A stretch of 64,000 nucleotides of DNA from UBA11090 sp035560555 (GCA_035560555.1 DATMZF010000017.1:1-64000), one strand, 5' to 3'; positions 40,696 through 50,082 are shown, counted from the stretch's first letter. The notes: a model not told the origin generated them from the sequence alone. A program made the numbers and translations.

Positions 40696-42372
40696 TCATC
40701 GCCGTTCGAAATCGAGAACAGTCCAATACAGGCTGATATCGGCTCCGGCCTTGTCCAGGACGAAGCCCTCATCGAATTTCAAGGGGGCGCCGACGACCAC
40801 TTTGACCTGGTTGAAAATGTTCATCGACAGGACCGGCTTGATCACGTTGCCCTTGGGGGCGTATTCGGAGCCCGCTGCCCCGAAGGAGGATATGGCGCTG
40901 AGGTCCATATTGAAGCGGGATCCGCCCGAACCGAGGGTCAGTCCGAGCGAAGGTCCTATCCTCGTGGAATTGTCCGAGAAGTTATGGAGAGCGTAGGCGC
41001 TGAAGGAAGTGTTCACGAGATCCTTTCCCCTGCCCTTCCTGAAGCCGAGGCCGATGCTCCCCGCCAGATAGAACCGGCCGTTCCCCGTCGCCGAGGTATC
41101 GGCGGAGCTGTAACCGTCGACCGCCTTTATGGCGCTTTTCGCTGCTTCTATCGTTAGGATGGACGAGTCGGCGTAGCCCGCGCCGTTGTAGTAGCCCTGT
41201 ACATGGAGGTTCAGCACGAAGCCGTCGGAAGTGAATTTTGAATATTTGACGCCGAGTGTCGATTGGAAAACGGGTCTGTTCTCGATCCTGTAGGTCTGAT
41301 ACCCTCCCGCCCCGTCGGACTCGACGTAGATGCGGTCCGAACCCCAGGATACGACATTCTCGCCATAGACATCGATGCCGGCGATCGCCCCCGTGAAGAG
41401 AAACATGGTCCGTGGCTTAGCCACCATGTCGCCTCTATAGTAGCCTGCCAGCGTGAGCTCGAAACCGCCCACGACGAAGTCGGTGCGTTGGGCGACGGAG
41501 AATTGCCCCAACTCGTCGATCTCCGTGGGCGGTACGACATAGAGCGTCGCGTGGTTGAGGCCGAAGGGCATGTCGGCCTTGAAGGCGAAGGGGCCTTCGC
41601 GTTCGGCGCGGGGGTTGTCGGGATCTATGGCCGAGAGGCTCAAGACATCGGAGGGTTTGTACCAGTTGCCCACGCCCCAGCGTATCCTCTGCTTGCCCAT
41701 CCTGAAGAAAAGCGCCCTTTCGATCGCGGCGTCGACGAAGAGTTCGTCGAGGGCGAACCCCTCATCCGCGACGGTGAGGCTCGTGGCGCTCTGGGTCAGG
41801 TTGTAGTCGTAGGAAACGGCGCCGTAAAGTCTGAAGAATTCGGAAGCCCTGAGGTCGGCGTAGGCGCTGGCTTCGAGATCCTCTACCCCCGAGGGGAGAA
41901 AGGTTCCCGAAAGCTCGACATTGTAGACATATTCCTTGGAAGGAAGGAAGGTAAAGGCTATCGAGTCGAGGCTGACGCCCCCGAAAAGGCTCTGGCTGTC
42001 GCTGATCTTCGCTCCGTAAGGGACGAAGGAACTCTGGAGCCCCGCGGCCGCCTCGCCTTCAAGGAGAAAGACGGGATAGGTCTTTATGTCGTCGACGAGC
42101 TCCACGATGCTCGAGGCCGCGACATCGGTGTCGATCACCTTGATGATGTCCGACTCGCCTCCGAAGAGGGCGCTCTCGTCGAGGGGCGTCGCGGTGTCGG
42201 TTATATCCTGGCCCAGGGCCGCGCTGGAAGTGGATCCGGCGTTGCCGGAAGTCTGGCCTCCCGCCTGGCCGAAAACTCGCCCTGAGGCGGGGCCGGCGCC
42301 CAGGACGAGGGCGAGAAGAGCGAGGATGGCGGCTGTCTGGCGCCGTCCGGCGCGCGAAATGTCATGGTTCAC
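40696..42372 (-). CDS. Predicted outer-membrane beta-barrel protein
   Basis: 558 residues with a signal-like N-terminus (AAILALLALVLGAGPASG) and a long series of alternating amphipathic strands rich in Tyr, Phe and Gly. A block typical of porin-like exporters (RMGKQRIRWGVGNWYKPSDVL in part) recalls DUF1302-type barrels that pair with lipid transporters. It ends in an aromatic/charged tail (DISLYWTVLDFERR). It lies directly after a LolA-like gene and an FtsX/ABC system, suggesting the outer-membrane partner of that exporter. The cargo is unknown. Confidence 0.75.
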   Translation of the reverse strand: MNHDISRAGRRQTAAILALLALVLGAGPASGRVFGQAGGQTSGNAGSTSSAALGQDITDTATPLDESALFGGESDIIKVIDTDVAASSIVELVDDIKTYPVFLLEGEAAAGLQSSFVPYGAKISDSQSLFGGVSLDSIAFTFLPSKEYVYNVELSGTFLPSGVEDLEASAYADLRASEFFRLYGAVSYDYNLTQSATSLTVADEGFALDELFVDAAIERALFFRMGKQRIRWGVGNWYKPSDVLSLSAIDPDNPRAEREGPFAFKADMPFGLNHATLYVVPPTEIDELGQFSVAQRTDFVVGGFELTLAGYYRGDMVAKPRTMFLFTGAIAGIDVYGENVVSWGSDRIYVESDGAGGYQTYRIENRPVFQSTLGVKYSKFTSDGFVLNLHVQGYYNGAGYADSSILTIEAAKSAIKAVDGYSSADTSATGNGRFYLAGSIGLGFRKGRGKDLVNTSFSAYALHNFSDNSTRIGPSLGLTLGSGGSRFNMDLSAISSFGAAGSEYAPKGNVIKPVLSMNIFNQVKVVVGAPLKFDEGFVLDKAGADISLYWTVLDFERR

Positions 42373-42381
42373 GGTCGCCTC

Positions 42382-43254
42382 CTACTGGCTTACGCGTTCG
42401 AGATAATTCTTCGTGAAGACATCGTTGGGCACTGGCTTGGTCGATATGTTGGTGTACGTCGTCTGCGTCCTCTTTTCGGGAATGAGGCCGTCCTGGAAAG
42501 TCTGGACGGTGGGCACGAGGGATTTCCCGATCTGCGCGTAACTCGTGTAGTAGGAGGTGCGCAACAGAACCTTGGAGAGGCTGTACTCCTCCACCTTAAG
42601 GACGATCGAGCGTTCCTTATCGATGTACATCGTGATATAGGGGAAGGGAACCTCATCGTTGTTAGCCTTCAGTTCGCCGATCCACACATCGTACTTGCCC
42701 AGCTTTCCCGCCTCGAGCTTGACCACATCGTAGTCCATCGCCCGCTGGAAACGCCTGAAGTCCGAGTTGCGCGTCGTGGTGTTCTCGTACTGCTCCTTGA
42801 GCGTCGTGTGGTTGAACTTGCGTGAACTGGGGTCGTAGCGCCACATGTTCGAGTCGACGCGGAGCATGCCCTGGCCTTTCCGCGACTCGGGCTCGAGGGT
42901 GATCATCAAAAAGGCGTCATCCTTGTCGCGGCGGTAGATGATTTCCTTGCGCGTCTGGGTGCCCTTTTCGGGGCTCACCGACACCATGGTGATCGTAGCC
43001 GTCATGTCGCTGTCGTAAAAGCTCGAGCGGATGTCCGTGGCGCGCACGAGCATGAGGAAATCCTTGCCCGACCAGTCTTTGGGATCCTTCGAGGTCGGAA
43101 GTTTGTAGTCTTCGAGTCCCGGCAGGTCAGGCCCCATCATCATGCCGCCGCCTCCGGGAGGGGGACCGCCCTGCGCTTCCGCTCCCGAGAGGGCGAGGCC
43201 GACGAGAAGGGCGAGGCCGACGAGGCTCGCGAGGCTTTTAGTCCTTAGTTTCAT
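42382..43254 (-). CDS. LolA-like outer-membrane lipoprotein-sorting protein
   Basis: 290 residues with a signal peptide (residues 1-27), a Gly/Pro/Met stretch, then a LolA-fold region. The blocks SGKDFLMLVRATDIRSSFYDSDMTATI (in part), FLMITLEPESRKGQGMLRVDSNMWRYDPSSRKF (in part) and the closing NISTKPVPNDVFTKNYLERVSQ (in part) match the family annotated as outer membrane lipoprotein-sorting protein. Periplasmic carrier of lipids or lipoproteins between an inner-membrane exporter and the outer membrane; here the barrel gene follows 9 bases later. Confidence 0.85.
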   Translation of the reverse strand: MKLRTKSLASLVGLALLVGLALSGAEAQGGPPPGGGGMMMGPDLPGLEDYKLPTSKDPKDWSGKDFLMLVRATDIRSSFYDSDMTATITMVSVSPEKGTQTRKEIIYRRDKDDAFLMITLEPESRKGQGMLRVDSNMWRYDPSSRKFNHTTLKEQYENTTTRNSDFRRFQRAMDYDVVKLEAGKLGKYDVWIGELKANNDEVPFPYITMYIDKERSIVLKVEEYSLSKVLLRTSYYTSYAQIGKSLVPTVQTFQDGLIPEKRTQTTYTNISTKPVPNDVFTKNYLERVSQ

Positions 43255-43264
43255 CCTGTACTCC

Positions 43265-44545
43265 TTACGCGGTAACGCGCAGCGCTTCTATTGGCAGAAG
43301 CTTCGAGGCCCTCAGGGCGGGGCCTGACACGGCTATGGCGCTCGCCGCCATCACGCAGAGGCTGACGAAGGCGAGCGACGGGATATCGGGAGAGAAGAGG
43401 AGTCTCCCCCGCGAGAGGGCGGATCCGAGGCTTCCCGCCGGATCGAAGGGAATGAGGTGGGCGAGGAGGCCCAGGGGCATGGATGCGAGTACCCCGGCGA
43501 GGCTCCCCGCCAGGGCTATGAGGAGGGCTTCATAGATGAATATTCGGAAGATGTCCTTCCTCCTGAATCCTATGCAGCGCAGCATGCCGATTTCCTTGGT
43601 GCGCTCCATGAGAACCATGCGGTAGGTATTGGTGATGCCCGCCATGACGAGGACGAGCATGATAGCGAAGATGGTGGCGCCTATCCACCGGACCGATCCG
43701 AGGACGGCTCCCATCTGGCCCGAGAGTTCGGTCACCGTCGCCATTCTGTAGAAAACCTCGCCCGGCCGCGCGCCCGAACCTGCCGGAGTCGAGGCTGGAG
43801 CCGTCCTGAAGGCGTAGCCCTCGGCGCCGAGCCTCTCGACGAGTTTCTTCCCGGCGGCGTCGGCCGCCGCCGCGTCGGGCAGGAAGACGGCGAGGGACTG
43901 GTATTGGCCTTGCTTCAGGTTGAGATCGGCAAGGAGATTCGCCAGGGGAACGAAGACGGTGGTCATGCCGCCGGCCGCCGCGTCGTCGTAGACCGCCGCG
44001 AGATTGTACTCGGTGACGTTCTGCTGTCCCGACACCGTCGAAAGGCGCACGAGGACGGAATCGCCCAGGCCCAGGCCGAAGCGCCTGGCCGAGGAGGCTC
44101 CCATCACGATGGCCCGGTCGGCCTTGGCCGAAGTCCAGTCGCCCAGGTTGAGGACGAGGCTTCCCGAAAACAGCCGATCGCCCTTCCAGTCCACGCCCCT
44201 GACCTTCAGCTGCTGTTCCCTCGAGCCGAAAACGACCGTGGCCTGAGCCTGAGCCGTAGGCGACACGCTGAGCGCCTCGGGGAGGATTTCCTTCGTCTTC
44301 GCCGCCAGTGCCGGGTCCTCGATCCTGTTCAGGGACCTGCCCGATTCGCTCGTCCCGAATCCGTTGATGAGGATATGGCCGGCCGAGAAGAGGGTCACGT
44401 TCGCCTGGACCGCTTTTTCCATGCCGGCGGTGAGGCCCGTGGAGAGGCATATGACGATGACGCCGAAGGCTATCGCGCCGCCGAGGAGGGCTGTCCTGCG
44501 CGGCTGTCTGAGCGTGTTTCTCAATGCCATCGTTGAACGGATCAT
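43265..44545 (-). CDS. FtsX/LolC-type ABC permease (second)
   Basis: 426 residues: one N-terminal helix (TALLGGAIAFGVIVICLSTGL in part), a large periplasmic MacB-like domain, and three C-terminal helices with the FtsX block (MERTKEIGMLRCIGFRRKDIFRIFIYE in part). The ATG at 44545 has AGGAG six bases upstream. The frame stays open about 200 codons further, but that part is low-complexity shadow of the first permease. It probably forms a heterodimer with that permease and uses the LolD-like ATPase. Confidence 0.9.
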   Translation of the reverse strand: MIRSTMALRNTLRQPRRTALLGGAIAFGVIVICLSTGLTAGMEKAVQANVTLFSAGHILINGFGTSESGRSLNRIEDPALAAKTKEILPEALSVSPTAQAQATVVFGSREQQLKVRGVDWKGDRLFSGSLVLNLGDWTSAKADRAIVMGASSARRFGLGLGDSVLVRLSTVSGQQNVTEYNLAAVYDDAAAGGMTTVFVPLANLLADLNLKQGQYQSLAVFLPDAAAADAAGKKLVERLGAEGYAFRTAPASTPAGSGARPGEVFYRMATVTELSGQMGAVLGSVRWIGATIFAIMLVLVMAGITNTYRMVLMERTKEIGMLRCIGFRRKDIFRIFIYEALLIALAGSLAGVLASMPLGLLAHLIPFDPAGSLGSALSRGRLLFSPDIPSLAFVSLCVMAASAIAVSGPALRASKLLPIEALRVTA

Positions 44546-44556
44546 CGCGGTCTCCT

Positions 44557-46101
44557 TCACTCGCCCTGCATGGCGACGACGGGCCGTATCCGCAGCGCTA
44601 TGGCGATGGGGTACAGCGACGACAGGATGCTCATGCCGAATATCCACAGGAAGGCACGCAGGGCGGCTCCCGCGGAAATGGAGGGCACTAGTTTTTTCCC
44701 CGCGAATATAGCCTCGAAGAAAAGGTTGGGCGCCTCGATGCCCGATCGACGCAAGACCAGCAGCACGAGATAGCCGAGGAAGACCCCGGCGAGGCCGGCG
44801 ATGATCGCGAGAAAACTGGTCTCGAGGAGGATCATCCTGCGGATGAAGCGTTTCTTCGCGCCCAGGGCGCGCAGGGTGCCTATTTCGGGCACACGCTCGC
44901 TGATCGATACGACGAGGACGTTCATGGTGATCATGATGACGATGACTGCCACGATGGAGACCATGAGGTCGAAGACGAGGCGGATGGTCACCGCCGTCCT
45001 CGCCACCGTACCCGCTCCGGCCACCCAGTCCTGGACATGGACGCTCTGGTCCAGTCCCGCGGCAAAAGCCTTGAGCCCGTCCATGAAACGGTCGGCTTTT
45101 ACGCCCGAGACGAGCCTGATGAGAATGAACTGCCACGCGGGCTCTGGGGGCGCGGACAGCGCGCCCTCTCCGGAAGCGGCATCTTCAGCCGCGGCGTCAT
45201 TAGCCGGGGCGTTTTTAGTCGCGGTGTCTTTGGCTTCGACGGCGCTCAGGAAGGGATCGACGAAGCCACTCTCCTCCGAGACGACCCCCTCTTTCCCGGG
45301 ATCGGCGATGACATCGGCCCCGGCCTCGTCGCTGAAAAGCGCCTCGGGATCGAAGGCTTCGACGAATTCGGCCTGCTTCTCGGTGAGGACGATCTGGCCG
45401 TCGCGTAGGCTCGCGAAGCCCAGAAGGTCGCGCATCGTATCGGCGTCGACGAGGGATATCTTCGCCAGCTCCTGGCTGCTCTGGTTGAACTTAACGATGC
45501 CCGCGACTTCCACTTCCCTGATGACCGTGCCGGCTGTATCGCCCAGGGCGCTCAAGACGATCTTTTCGCCCGCGCCGATCTTCCTGCCCGCCGCCCTCGA
45601 AAGCATCTGGGCCGACATTTCGGATATGATGATCCAGGCTTGATCCCCGCCCGATGGCCATTGGCCCTCCACGAGGCTGATGTTGCCGGAAAAGAAATTC
45701 CTGTAATCGGCGATGTCCACCCCGAAAGCCGAACCTTGGCCGATAACCTGTTCGCCTAGGCCCATGGCGACCTGCCCGCTCAGCATGGGAAGCGTCGCCG
45801 CGACATTCCTGTCGGCGGACAACTGTTTTGTATAGCTCGAAAAGGCCGCGATATGGGGGATGACTTCCTCCCCGCCGGCTGTTTCGCCGAAAATCGTCGT
45901 CGGAAAACTCGTGGGTCCCGTCACCATGACATCGCCCGTATAGCCCTCCACGAACATCTTTTTCAAGCCGCCGATCGCCGTATCGATGAGTGAATTCCCG
46001 ACGAAAAGCACGGCTATCCCTAGGCACATGATCGTGCCCAGGAGGATACTCTTCGCCTTGTGCAGGAAAAGATTGCCGTAAGCCATTCGAAACAGGATCA
46101 T
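44557..46101 (-). CDS. FtsX/LolC-type ABC permease (first)
   Basis: 514 residues: an N-terminal helix, a periplasmic domain, and three C-terminal helices with SERVPEIGTLRALGAKKRFIRRMILLE (in part), the mechanotransmission/FtsX block. Residues about 285-320 form an Ala/Asp/Glu/Ser-rich segment (KDTATKNAPANDAAAEDAAS) interrupting the periplasmic domain, probably a flexible loop. ATGA coupling links its start to the ATPase gene. Confidence 0.9.
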   Translation of the reverse strand: MILFRMAYGNLFLHKAKSILLGTIMCLGIAVLFVGNSLIDTAIGGLKKMFVEGYTGDVMVTGPTSFPTTIFGETAGGEEVIPHIAAFSSYTKQLSADRNVAATLPMLSGQVAMGLGEQVIGQGSAFGVDIADYRNFFSGNISLVEGQWPSGGDQAWIIISEMSAQMLSRAAGRKIGAGEKIVLSALGDTAGTVIREVEVAGIVKFNQSSQELAKISLVDADTMRDLLGFASLRDGQIVLTEKQAEFVEAFDPEALFSDEAGADVIADPGKEGVVSEESGFVDPFLSAVEAKDTATKNAPANDAAAEDAASGEGALSAPPEPAWQFILIRLVSGVKADRFMDGLKAFAAGLDQSVHVQDWVAGAGTVARTAVTIRLVFDLMVSIVAVIVIMITMNVLVVSISERVPEIGTLRALGAKKRFIRRMILLETSFLAIIAGLAGVFLGYLVLLVLRRSGIEAPNLFFEAIFAGKKLVPSISAGAALRAFLWIFGMSILSSLYPIAIALRIRPVVAMQGE

Positions 46102-46826
46102 GAGGACGCCTTTTCTTCGGCCCGATAGTTTTCGACGATCCTTCCGTCCTTGAGCCGTATGACATGGTCGGCGATATCGACGATGCCCTGGTCATGGGTG
46201 CTGAATATGAAGGTCGTCCCGAACTCGCGGTTCATGCGCTTCATCAGGGCGAGAATGCTCTCGCCCGTCGCCGAATCGAGGTTGGCGGTCGGCTCGTCGG
46301 CGAGGACTATGGGTGGTCTCATGACGAGGGCCCGGGCTATGGCGATCCTCTGGCGCTGGCCGCCTGAAAGTTCGGCCGGCTTATGCTTCATCCTGTCGGC
46401 GAGTCCCACGCTTTCGATCAGGTGATCCACCCACTCCTGCCGCTCGTTTTTGGGCATATCGAGGTCGGAGCCGTCGAGGAGGGCCGGAAGCTCGACGTTT
46501 TCGCGTATGTTGAGGACGGGGATGAGATTGAAGGTCTGGAAAATGAAGCCTATGCCCTTATGGCGCAGCGCGGTGAGTTTCTCGTCGCCGAGGCTGTCGG
46601 TGCGCTGGCCGAGGATGGTCACGCCGCCAGAGCTGGCCGTGTCGACGCAGCCGATGAGATTCAGTACCGTGGTTTTTCCCGAACCGGAGGGTCCGGCTAT
46701 CGAGATGAAATCCCCTTTGAGGATATCGAAGCTCACGCCCTGCAGGGCGAGGACCTCGGTTTTTCCAAGCGCGTAGCTTTTGTGAACATCGTTGAGCCGC
46801 ACGACATACTGATTTTGTCCGTCCAC
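46098..46826 (-). CDS. LolD/MacB-type ABC ATPase
   Basis: 242 residues: Walker A GPSGSGKTT (45-53), Q-loop FIFQTFNLIPVL, signature LSGGQRQRIAIARAL, Walker B IVLADEPTANLDS and switch His in STHDQ. This cassette drives mechanotransmission-type exporters rather than classical pumps. GTG start with GGAGGG four bases upstream. It is the first gene of a seven-gene operon running down to 38572 (ATPase, two permeases, LolA-like, barrel, regulator, kinase). Confidence 0.94.
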   Translation of the reverse strand: MDGQNQYVVRLNDVHKSYALGKTEVLALQGVSFDILKGDFISIAGPSGSGKTTVLNLIGCVDTASSGGVTILGQRTDSLGDEKLTALRHKGIGFIFQTFNLIPVLNIRENVELPALLDGSDLDMPKNERQEWVDHLIESVGLADRMKHKPAELSGGQRQRIAIARALVMRPPIVLADEPTANLDSATGESILALMKRMNREFGTTFIFSTHDQGIVDIADHVIRLKDGRIVENYRAEEKASS

Positions 46827-46933
46827 AGATCCCTCCAGGCCATTTCACGAAAACGGAGCCTTACGATCAGGTAGAGCGTATACCGGCTAGGCCTTTTATT
46901 CCATGAAACATTTATTAAAAAATATAACAACGG

Positions 46934-46971
46934 CGCGCCGCGGCGGCCTTGGCCGCCCGCCAACGAGCCGA
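46934..46971. other. GC-rich hairpin-forming stretch in the divergent gap
   Basis: Between the LolD-like and UbiD-like genes an AT-rich stretch (46905-46930) is followed by very GC-rich sequence in which GGCGGCC and GGCCGCC pair around TT. I see no convincing promoter for the minus-strand operon here. Confidence 0.4.
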
Positions 46972-47015
46972 CCCACCCGCTTGCGCCGCCGCCCGCCGAA
47001 GCGCCTCCGGTGACT

Positions 47016-47044
47016 TTCACTAAAAGCGTTTATTCCTATATACT
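47016..47044 (+). promoter_or_regulatory. Candidate leaderless promoter of the UbiD-like gene
   Basis: TTCACT (47016-47021), a 17-base spacer and TATACT (47039-47044). The ATG at 47054 is 9 bases after the -10 and no Shine-Dalgarno is present. Confidence 0.5.
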
Positions 47045-47053
47045 ATTGCCATT

Positions 47054-48511
47054 ATGGCATATGAAAACCTGCAGGAGTTTGTCTCGGCCCTCGAATCGGC
47101 GGGCGAGCTGAGACGCGTGAAGGTCGAGGTTGACCCCATCCTCGAGATAACGGAAATCGCCGACAGGGTGATGCGCGACGGCGGCCCCGCCCTCCTTTTC
47201 GAAAAGGTGAAGGGATCGGAATGGCCCCTCCTCATCAACGCGATGGGATCGGAATCGCGGATGGCCATGGCCCTCGGCGCCGAAAGCCTCGACGCCAAGT
47301 CGAAGGAAATCGAGGATCTCCTCGTCTGGGCCTGGAAGCAGGTCCGCGGCTTCTCCCTTTTCACCGCCATTCCCGGCGCCCTCCCCAAGCTCCCCATAGC
47401 GAAATCCCTCCTGCCCAAAAAGGTCGGCCGCCCTCTTTGCAGGCAGGTCATCGACGACGAGGCGGGCTTCGACAGCCTCCCCGTCCTCAAGTGCTGGCCG
47501 GGAGACGGGGGGCGCTTCTTCACCCTGCCCGTCGTCTGCACGATGGATCCGGAGACGGGCGCCCAGAACTGGGGCATGTACAGAATGCAGGTCTACGACG
47601 ACAGGACGGCGGGAATGCACTGGCACCTCCACAAGGACGGGGCGCATTTCTTCGAGAAATATAGAGCCCGAGGGGAGCGAATGCCGGTCGCGGTGACCCT
47701 CGGCTCGGATCCCGCGGTCACCTATTCCTCGACCGCCCCCCTGCCCGAAGGCATATGGGAGGCCATGTTCGCCGGGTTCCTGCGCGGAAAGAGCTGCGAG
47801 GTGACGAAGGCGAGCCTCTCGGACATACAGATTCCCGCCGACGCGGAATTTGTCCTCGAAGGCTACGTGGACCCGAAGGAGACGAGGCTCGAAGGCCCCT
47901 TCGGCGACCATACGGGCTTCTACTCCCTGCCCGACCAATACCCCGTCTTCCACCTGGAACGCATGACGCGCAGGAAAAACCCGATATTCCCCGCCACCAT
48001 CGTCGGCATTCCCCCCAAAGAAGACTGCTACATGGCGAAGGCCACGGAGCGGCTTTTCCTCCCCCTTTTAAGACAGCTCTGTCCCGAAATCACCGATTTC
48101 ACGATGCCTCTCGAGGGCGTCTTCCACAACTGCGTCATCGTCTCGATAAAGAAACGTTTCCCCGGCCATGCCCGCAAGGTCATGGATTTCATCTGGGGAA
48201 TGGGCCAGATGATGTACACGAAGCTCATCGTCGTCGTCGACGACGACATCAGTCTGAAAAACCTCTCCCTCGTCGCGTGGAAGGTTTTCAATAACATCGA
48301 CGCGGGACGCGACCTCGTGCTGTCTCAGGGCCCCTTGGACGCCCTCGACCATTCCTCGCCCCAGCCCCGCTTCGGCACGCGCCTCGGCGTCGACGCCACG
48401 AAAAAATGGCCGGAGGAAGGCCACGGCAGGGAATGGCCCGAACCCCTCGCCATGAGCCCGGACATCGTCCGGCGCGTGGACGCCCGGTGGAAAGACTATG
48501 GCATCGACTAA
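47054..48511 (+). CDS. UbiD-family prenyl-FMN decarboxylase (possible MqnL)
   Basis: 485 residues of the UbiD family, which decarboxylate aromatic or alpha-beta-unsaturated acids using prenylated FMN made by a UbiX partner. Visible blocks: YENLQEFVSALESAGELRRV (in part) at the N-terminus, MYRMQVYDDRTAGMHWHLHKDGA (in part), ARGERMPVAVTLGSDP, and the diagnostic LEGPFGDHTGFY with the catalytic acid region. UbiA- and UbiX-like genes follow directly, the set (MqnL, MqnP, MqnM) proposed for the last steps of futalosine-dependent menaquinone synthesis. Substrate assignment is inferred from that context. Confidence 0.9.
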   Translation: MAYENLQEFVSALESAGELRRVKVEVDPILEITEIADRVMRDGGPALLFEKVKGSEWPLLINAMGSESRMAMALGAESLDAKSKEIEDLLVWAWKQVRGFSLFTAIPGALPKLPIAKSLLPKKVGRPLCRQVIDDEAGFDSLPVLKCWPGDGGRFFTLPVVCTMDPETGAQNWGMYRMQVYDDRTAGMHWHLHKDGAHFFEKYRARGERMPVAVTLGSDPAVTYSSTAPLPEGIWEAMFAGFLRGKSCEVTKASLSDIQIPADAEFVLEGYVDPKETRLEGPFGDHTGFYSLPDQYPVFHLERMTRRKNPIFPATIVGIPPKEDCYMAKATERLFLPLLRQLCPEITDFTMPLEGVFHNCVIVSIKKRFPGHARKVMDFIWGMGQMMYTKLIVVVDDDISLKNLSLVAWKVFNNIDAGRDLVLSQGPLDALDHSSPQPRFGTRLGVDATKKWPEEGHGREWPEPLAMSPDIVRRVDARWKDYGID

Positions 48512-49457
48512 GCCTTCAGCCGGCGGCCCAGGCAGCGACCCGGACCAACGCCAAGACCGCGACTCGAAGCGGGCCACGAACCCGCGTTCAATCGGCGGTT
48601 TCGGCCGCCGGCTCGCCCTCGTGGGCGACGCGGTCATGATTCGGCACACACTGTTTTCGCTTCCCTTCGCGGTCACGGCCGTGCTGCTCGAGACAGGTGG
48701 CCTCCCCCCCGCGGCCAAGCTCCTCTGGATCATCGTAGCCGCTTTCGGGGCGAGAAACGCCGCCAACGCCCTCAACAGGCTCGTCGACCACCGAATCGAC
48801 GCCAAGAATCCGCGGACCGCCGGCCGGCACCTTCCCAAGGGAAAACTCTCCAGGAAGGAACTCTGGGCTTTCACCGCGGCCATGCTGGCCCTCCTCGTCC
48901 TCGGGGCGACCATGCTCAACCCCCTCTGCCTCGCCCTCCTCCCCGCCGCGGGTTTTCTCGTCGCGGGCTACTCCTATACCAAACGCTTCACCTGGCTCTG
49001 CCATTTCTGGCTGGGACTGACCTGTTCGGCCGCCACGATGGGCGCCTTCCTGGGCGTTTCAGGAGCCTTTCATCTTCGTTACTTTCCCCTCGTGGCCGGC
49101 GTGGCCCTCTGGGTGGCTGGTTTCGATATTCTCTATGCCGTACAGGACATCGAGTTCGATCGAAGCGAAAAGCTCCACTCGGTCCCGGCACGTTTCGGCG
49201 CAAAAGGCGCGAGGATCATCGCCGCCGGATGCCATCTCCTCGCCGCGGGAGGATTGGCCAGCATTCTCCTGTTCTGGCCGGCGACCGGCGTCGTCACGGT
49301 CGTCACGCTTTTCGCCTGCGCTTCGCTCCTCGCGGCCGAACACGTCGTCGCGTTGGGCGGCACGGAAAAGCACGTGAAAATTGCGGCTTATGGAATCAAC
49401 GAGATAATACCGCTTCTCTTTCTCTTCGGTGTTGCCCTCGATATATATCTGATATAG
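48498..49457 (+). CDS. UbiA-family prenyltransferase (possible MqnP)
   Basis: Membrane enzyme with about eight helices that attaches a polyprenyl chain to an aromatic acid. Both Asp-rich diphosphate motifs are visible: NALNRLVDHRIDAKNPRT and DILYAVQDIEFDRSEKLHS. The N-terminal 40 residues are polar (Gly/Asp/Arg/Ser), so an internal start is possible, but the ATG at 48498 overlaps the UbiD stop by 14 bases and suits coupling. With UbiD and UbiX it would convert a naphthoate into a demethylmenaquinone-type product. Confidence 0.9.
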   Translation: MASTKPSAGGPGSDPDQRQDRDSKRATNPRSIGGFGRRLALVGDAVMIRHTLFSLPFAVTAVLLETGGLPPAAKLLWIIVAAFGARNAANALNRLVDHRIDAKNPRTAGRHLPKGKLSRKELWAFTAAMLALLVLGATMLNPLCLALLPAAGFLVAGYSYTKRFTWLCHFWLGLTCSAATMGAFLGVSGAFHLRYFPLVAGVALWVAGFDILYAVQDIEFDRSEKLHSVPARFGAKGARIIAAGCHLLAAGGLASILLFWPATGVVTVVTLFACASLLAAEHVVALGGTEKHVKIAAYGINEIIPLLFLFGVALDIYLI

Positions 49458-49468
49458 ACTAGATCCAG

Positions 49469-50068
49469 ATGGAACGTTATCTCGTCTGCGTCACCGGAGC
49501 CTCTGGTGCGCTGTATTCCCTCCGCCTCATCTCCGCGCTGGCGGCGAAAGGCGTCATTCTCCATCTGACCTGTTCCCCCTGGGGAGCGCGCGTAATCCTC
49601 GAGGAGACGGAACGGCCCCTCGGCTACTGGCTTGGCAAGATCAGGGCATCGGGCGGCCCCGGCAGATCGCCCGCCATCATAAAGCTTCATCCTTCCGACG
49701 ACTTTTCCTCCCCCGTGGCATCGGGTTCCTTCAGATTGAACGGCACGGTGATCCTCCCCTGCTCGACGGGTACGCTCGGCAGCATAGCGTCGGGCGTATC
49801 GGCCAATCTGATCCATCGCGCGGGCAGCGTCGCGCTCAAGGAAGGCTGGCCTCTCATACTCGTCCCCCGGGAAACGCCGCTCTCCCTCGTCACCCTGAAA
49901 GCCTTCGTCTCCCTCAAGGAAGCGGGAGCGGTGATCATGCCCGCCTGCCCCAGCTTCTACAGCAAGCCTCAGTCGATTGAACAGCTGGCCGACACTGTGA
50001 TAAACAGAATCATGGATCGTCTCGGCGTTCCCGACGAAAGCGCGTACCGATGGAATGAGGCATTCTGA
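49469..50068 (+). CDS. UbiX-family flavin prenyltransferase (possible MqnM)
   Basis: 199 residues. It makes prenyl-FMN from reduced FMN and dimethylallyl phosphate for UbiD enzymes. Motifs: VTGASGALYSLRL (FMN phosphate loop), VILPCSTGTLGSIASG, LVPRETPLSLVTL and a closing MPACPSFYSKP. Cytosolic dodecamer in known relatives. Found in the same unit as its expected client UbiD, 11 bases after the UbiA gene. Confidence 0.94.
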   Translation: MERYLVCVTGASGALYSLRLISALAAKGVILHLTCSPWGARVILEETERPLGYWLGKIRASGGPGRSPAIIKLHPSDDFSSPVASGSFRLNGTVILPCSTGTLGSIASGVSANLIHRAGSVALKEGWPLILVPRETPLSLVTLKAFVSLKEAGAVIMPACPSFYSKPQSIEQLADTVINRIMDRLGVPDESAYRWNEAF

Positions 50069-50082
50069 AAGGAGCTTCCATA

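Noticed and set aside
44546..45136. N-terminal extension of the second FtsX permease frame
   Set aside because: It is shadow of the first permease gene. The ATG at 44545 has AGGAG at the right distance and begins a normal FtsX membrane helix.
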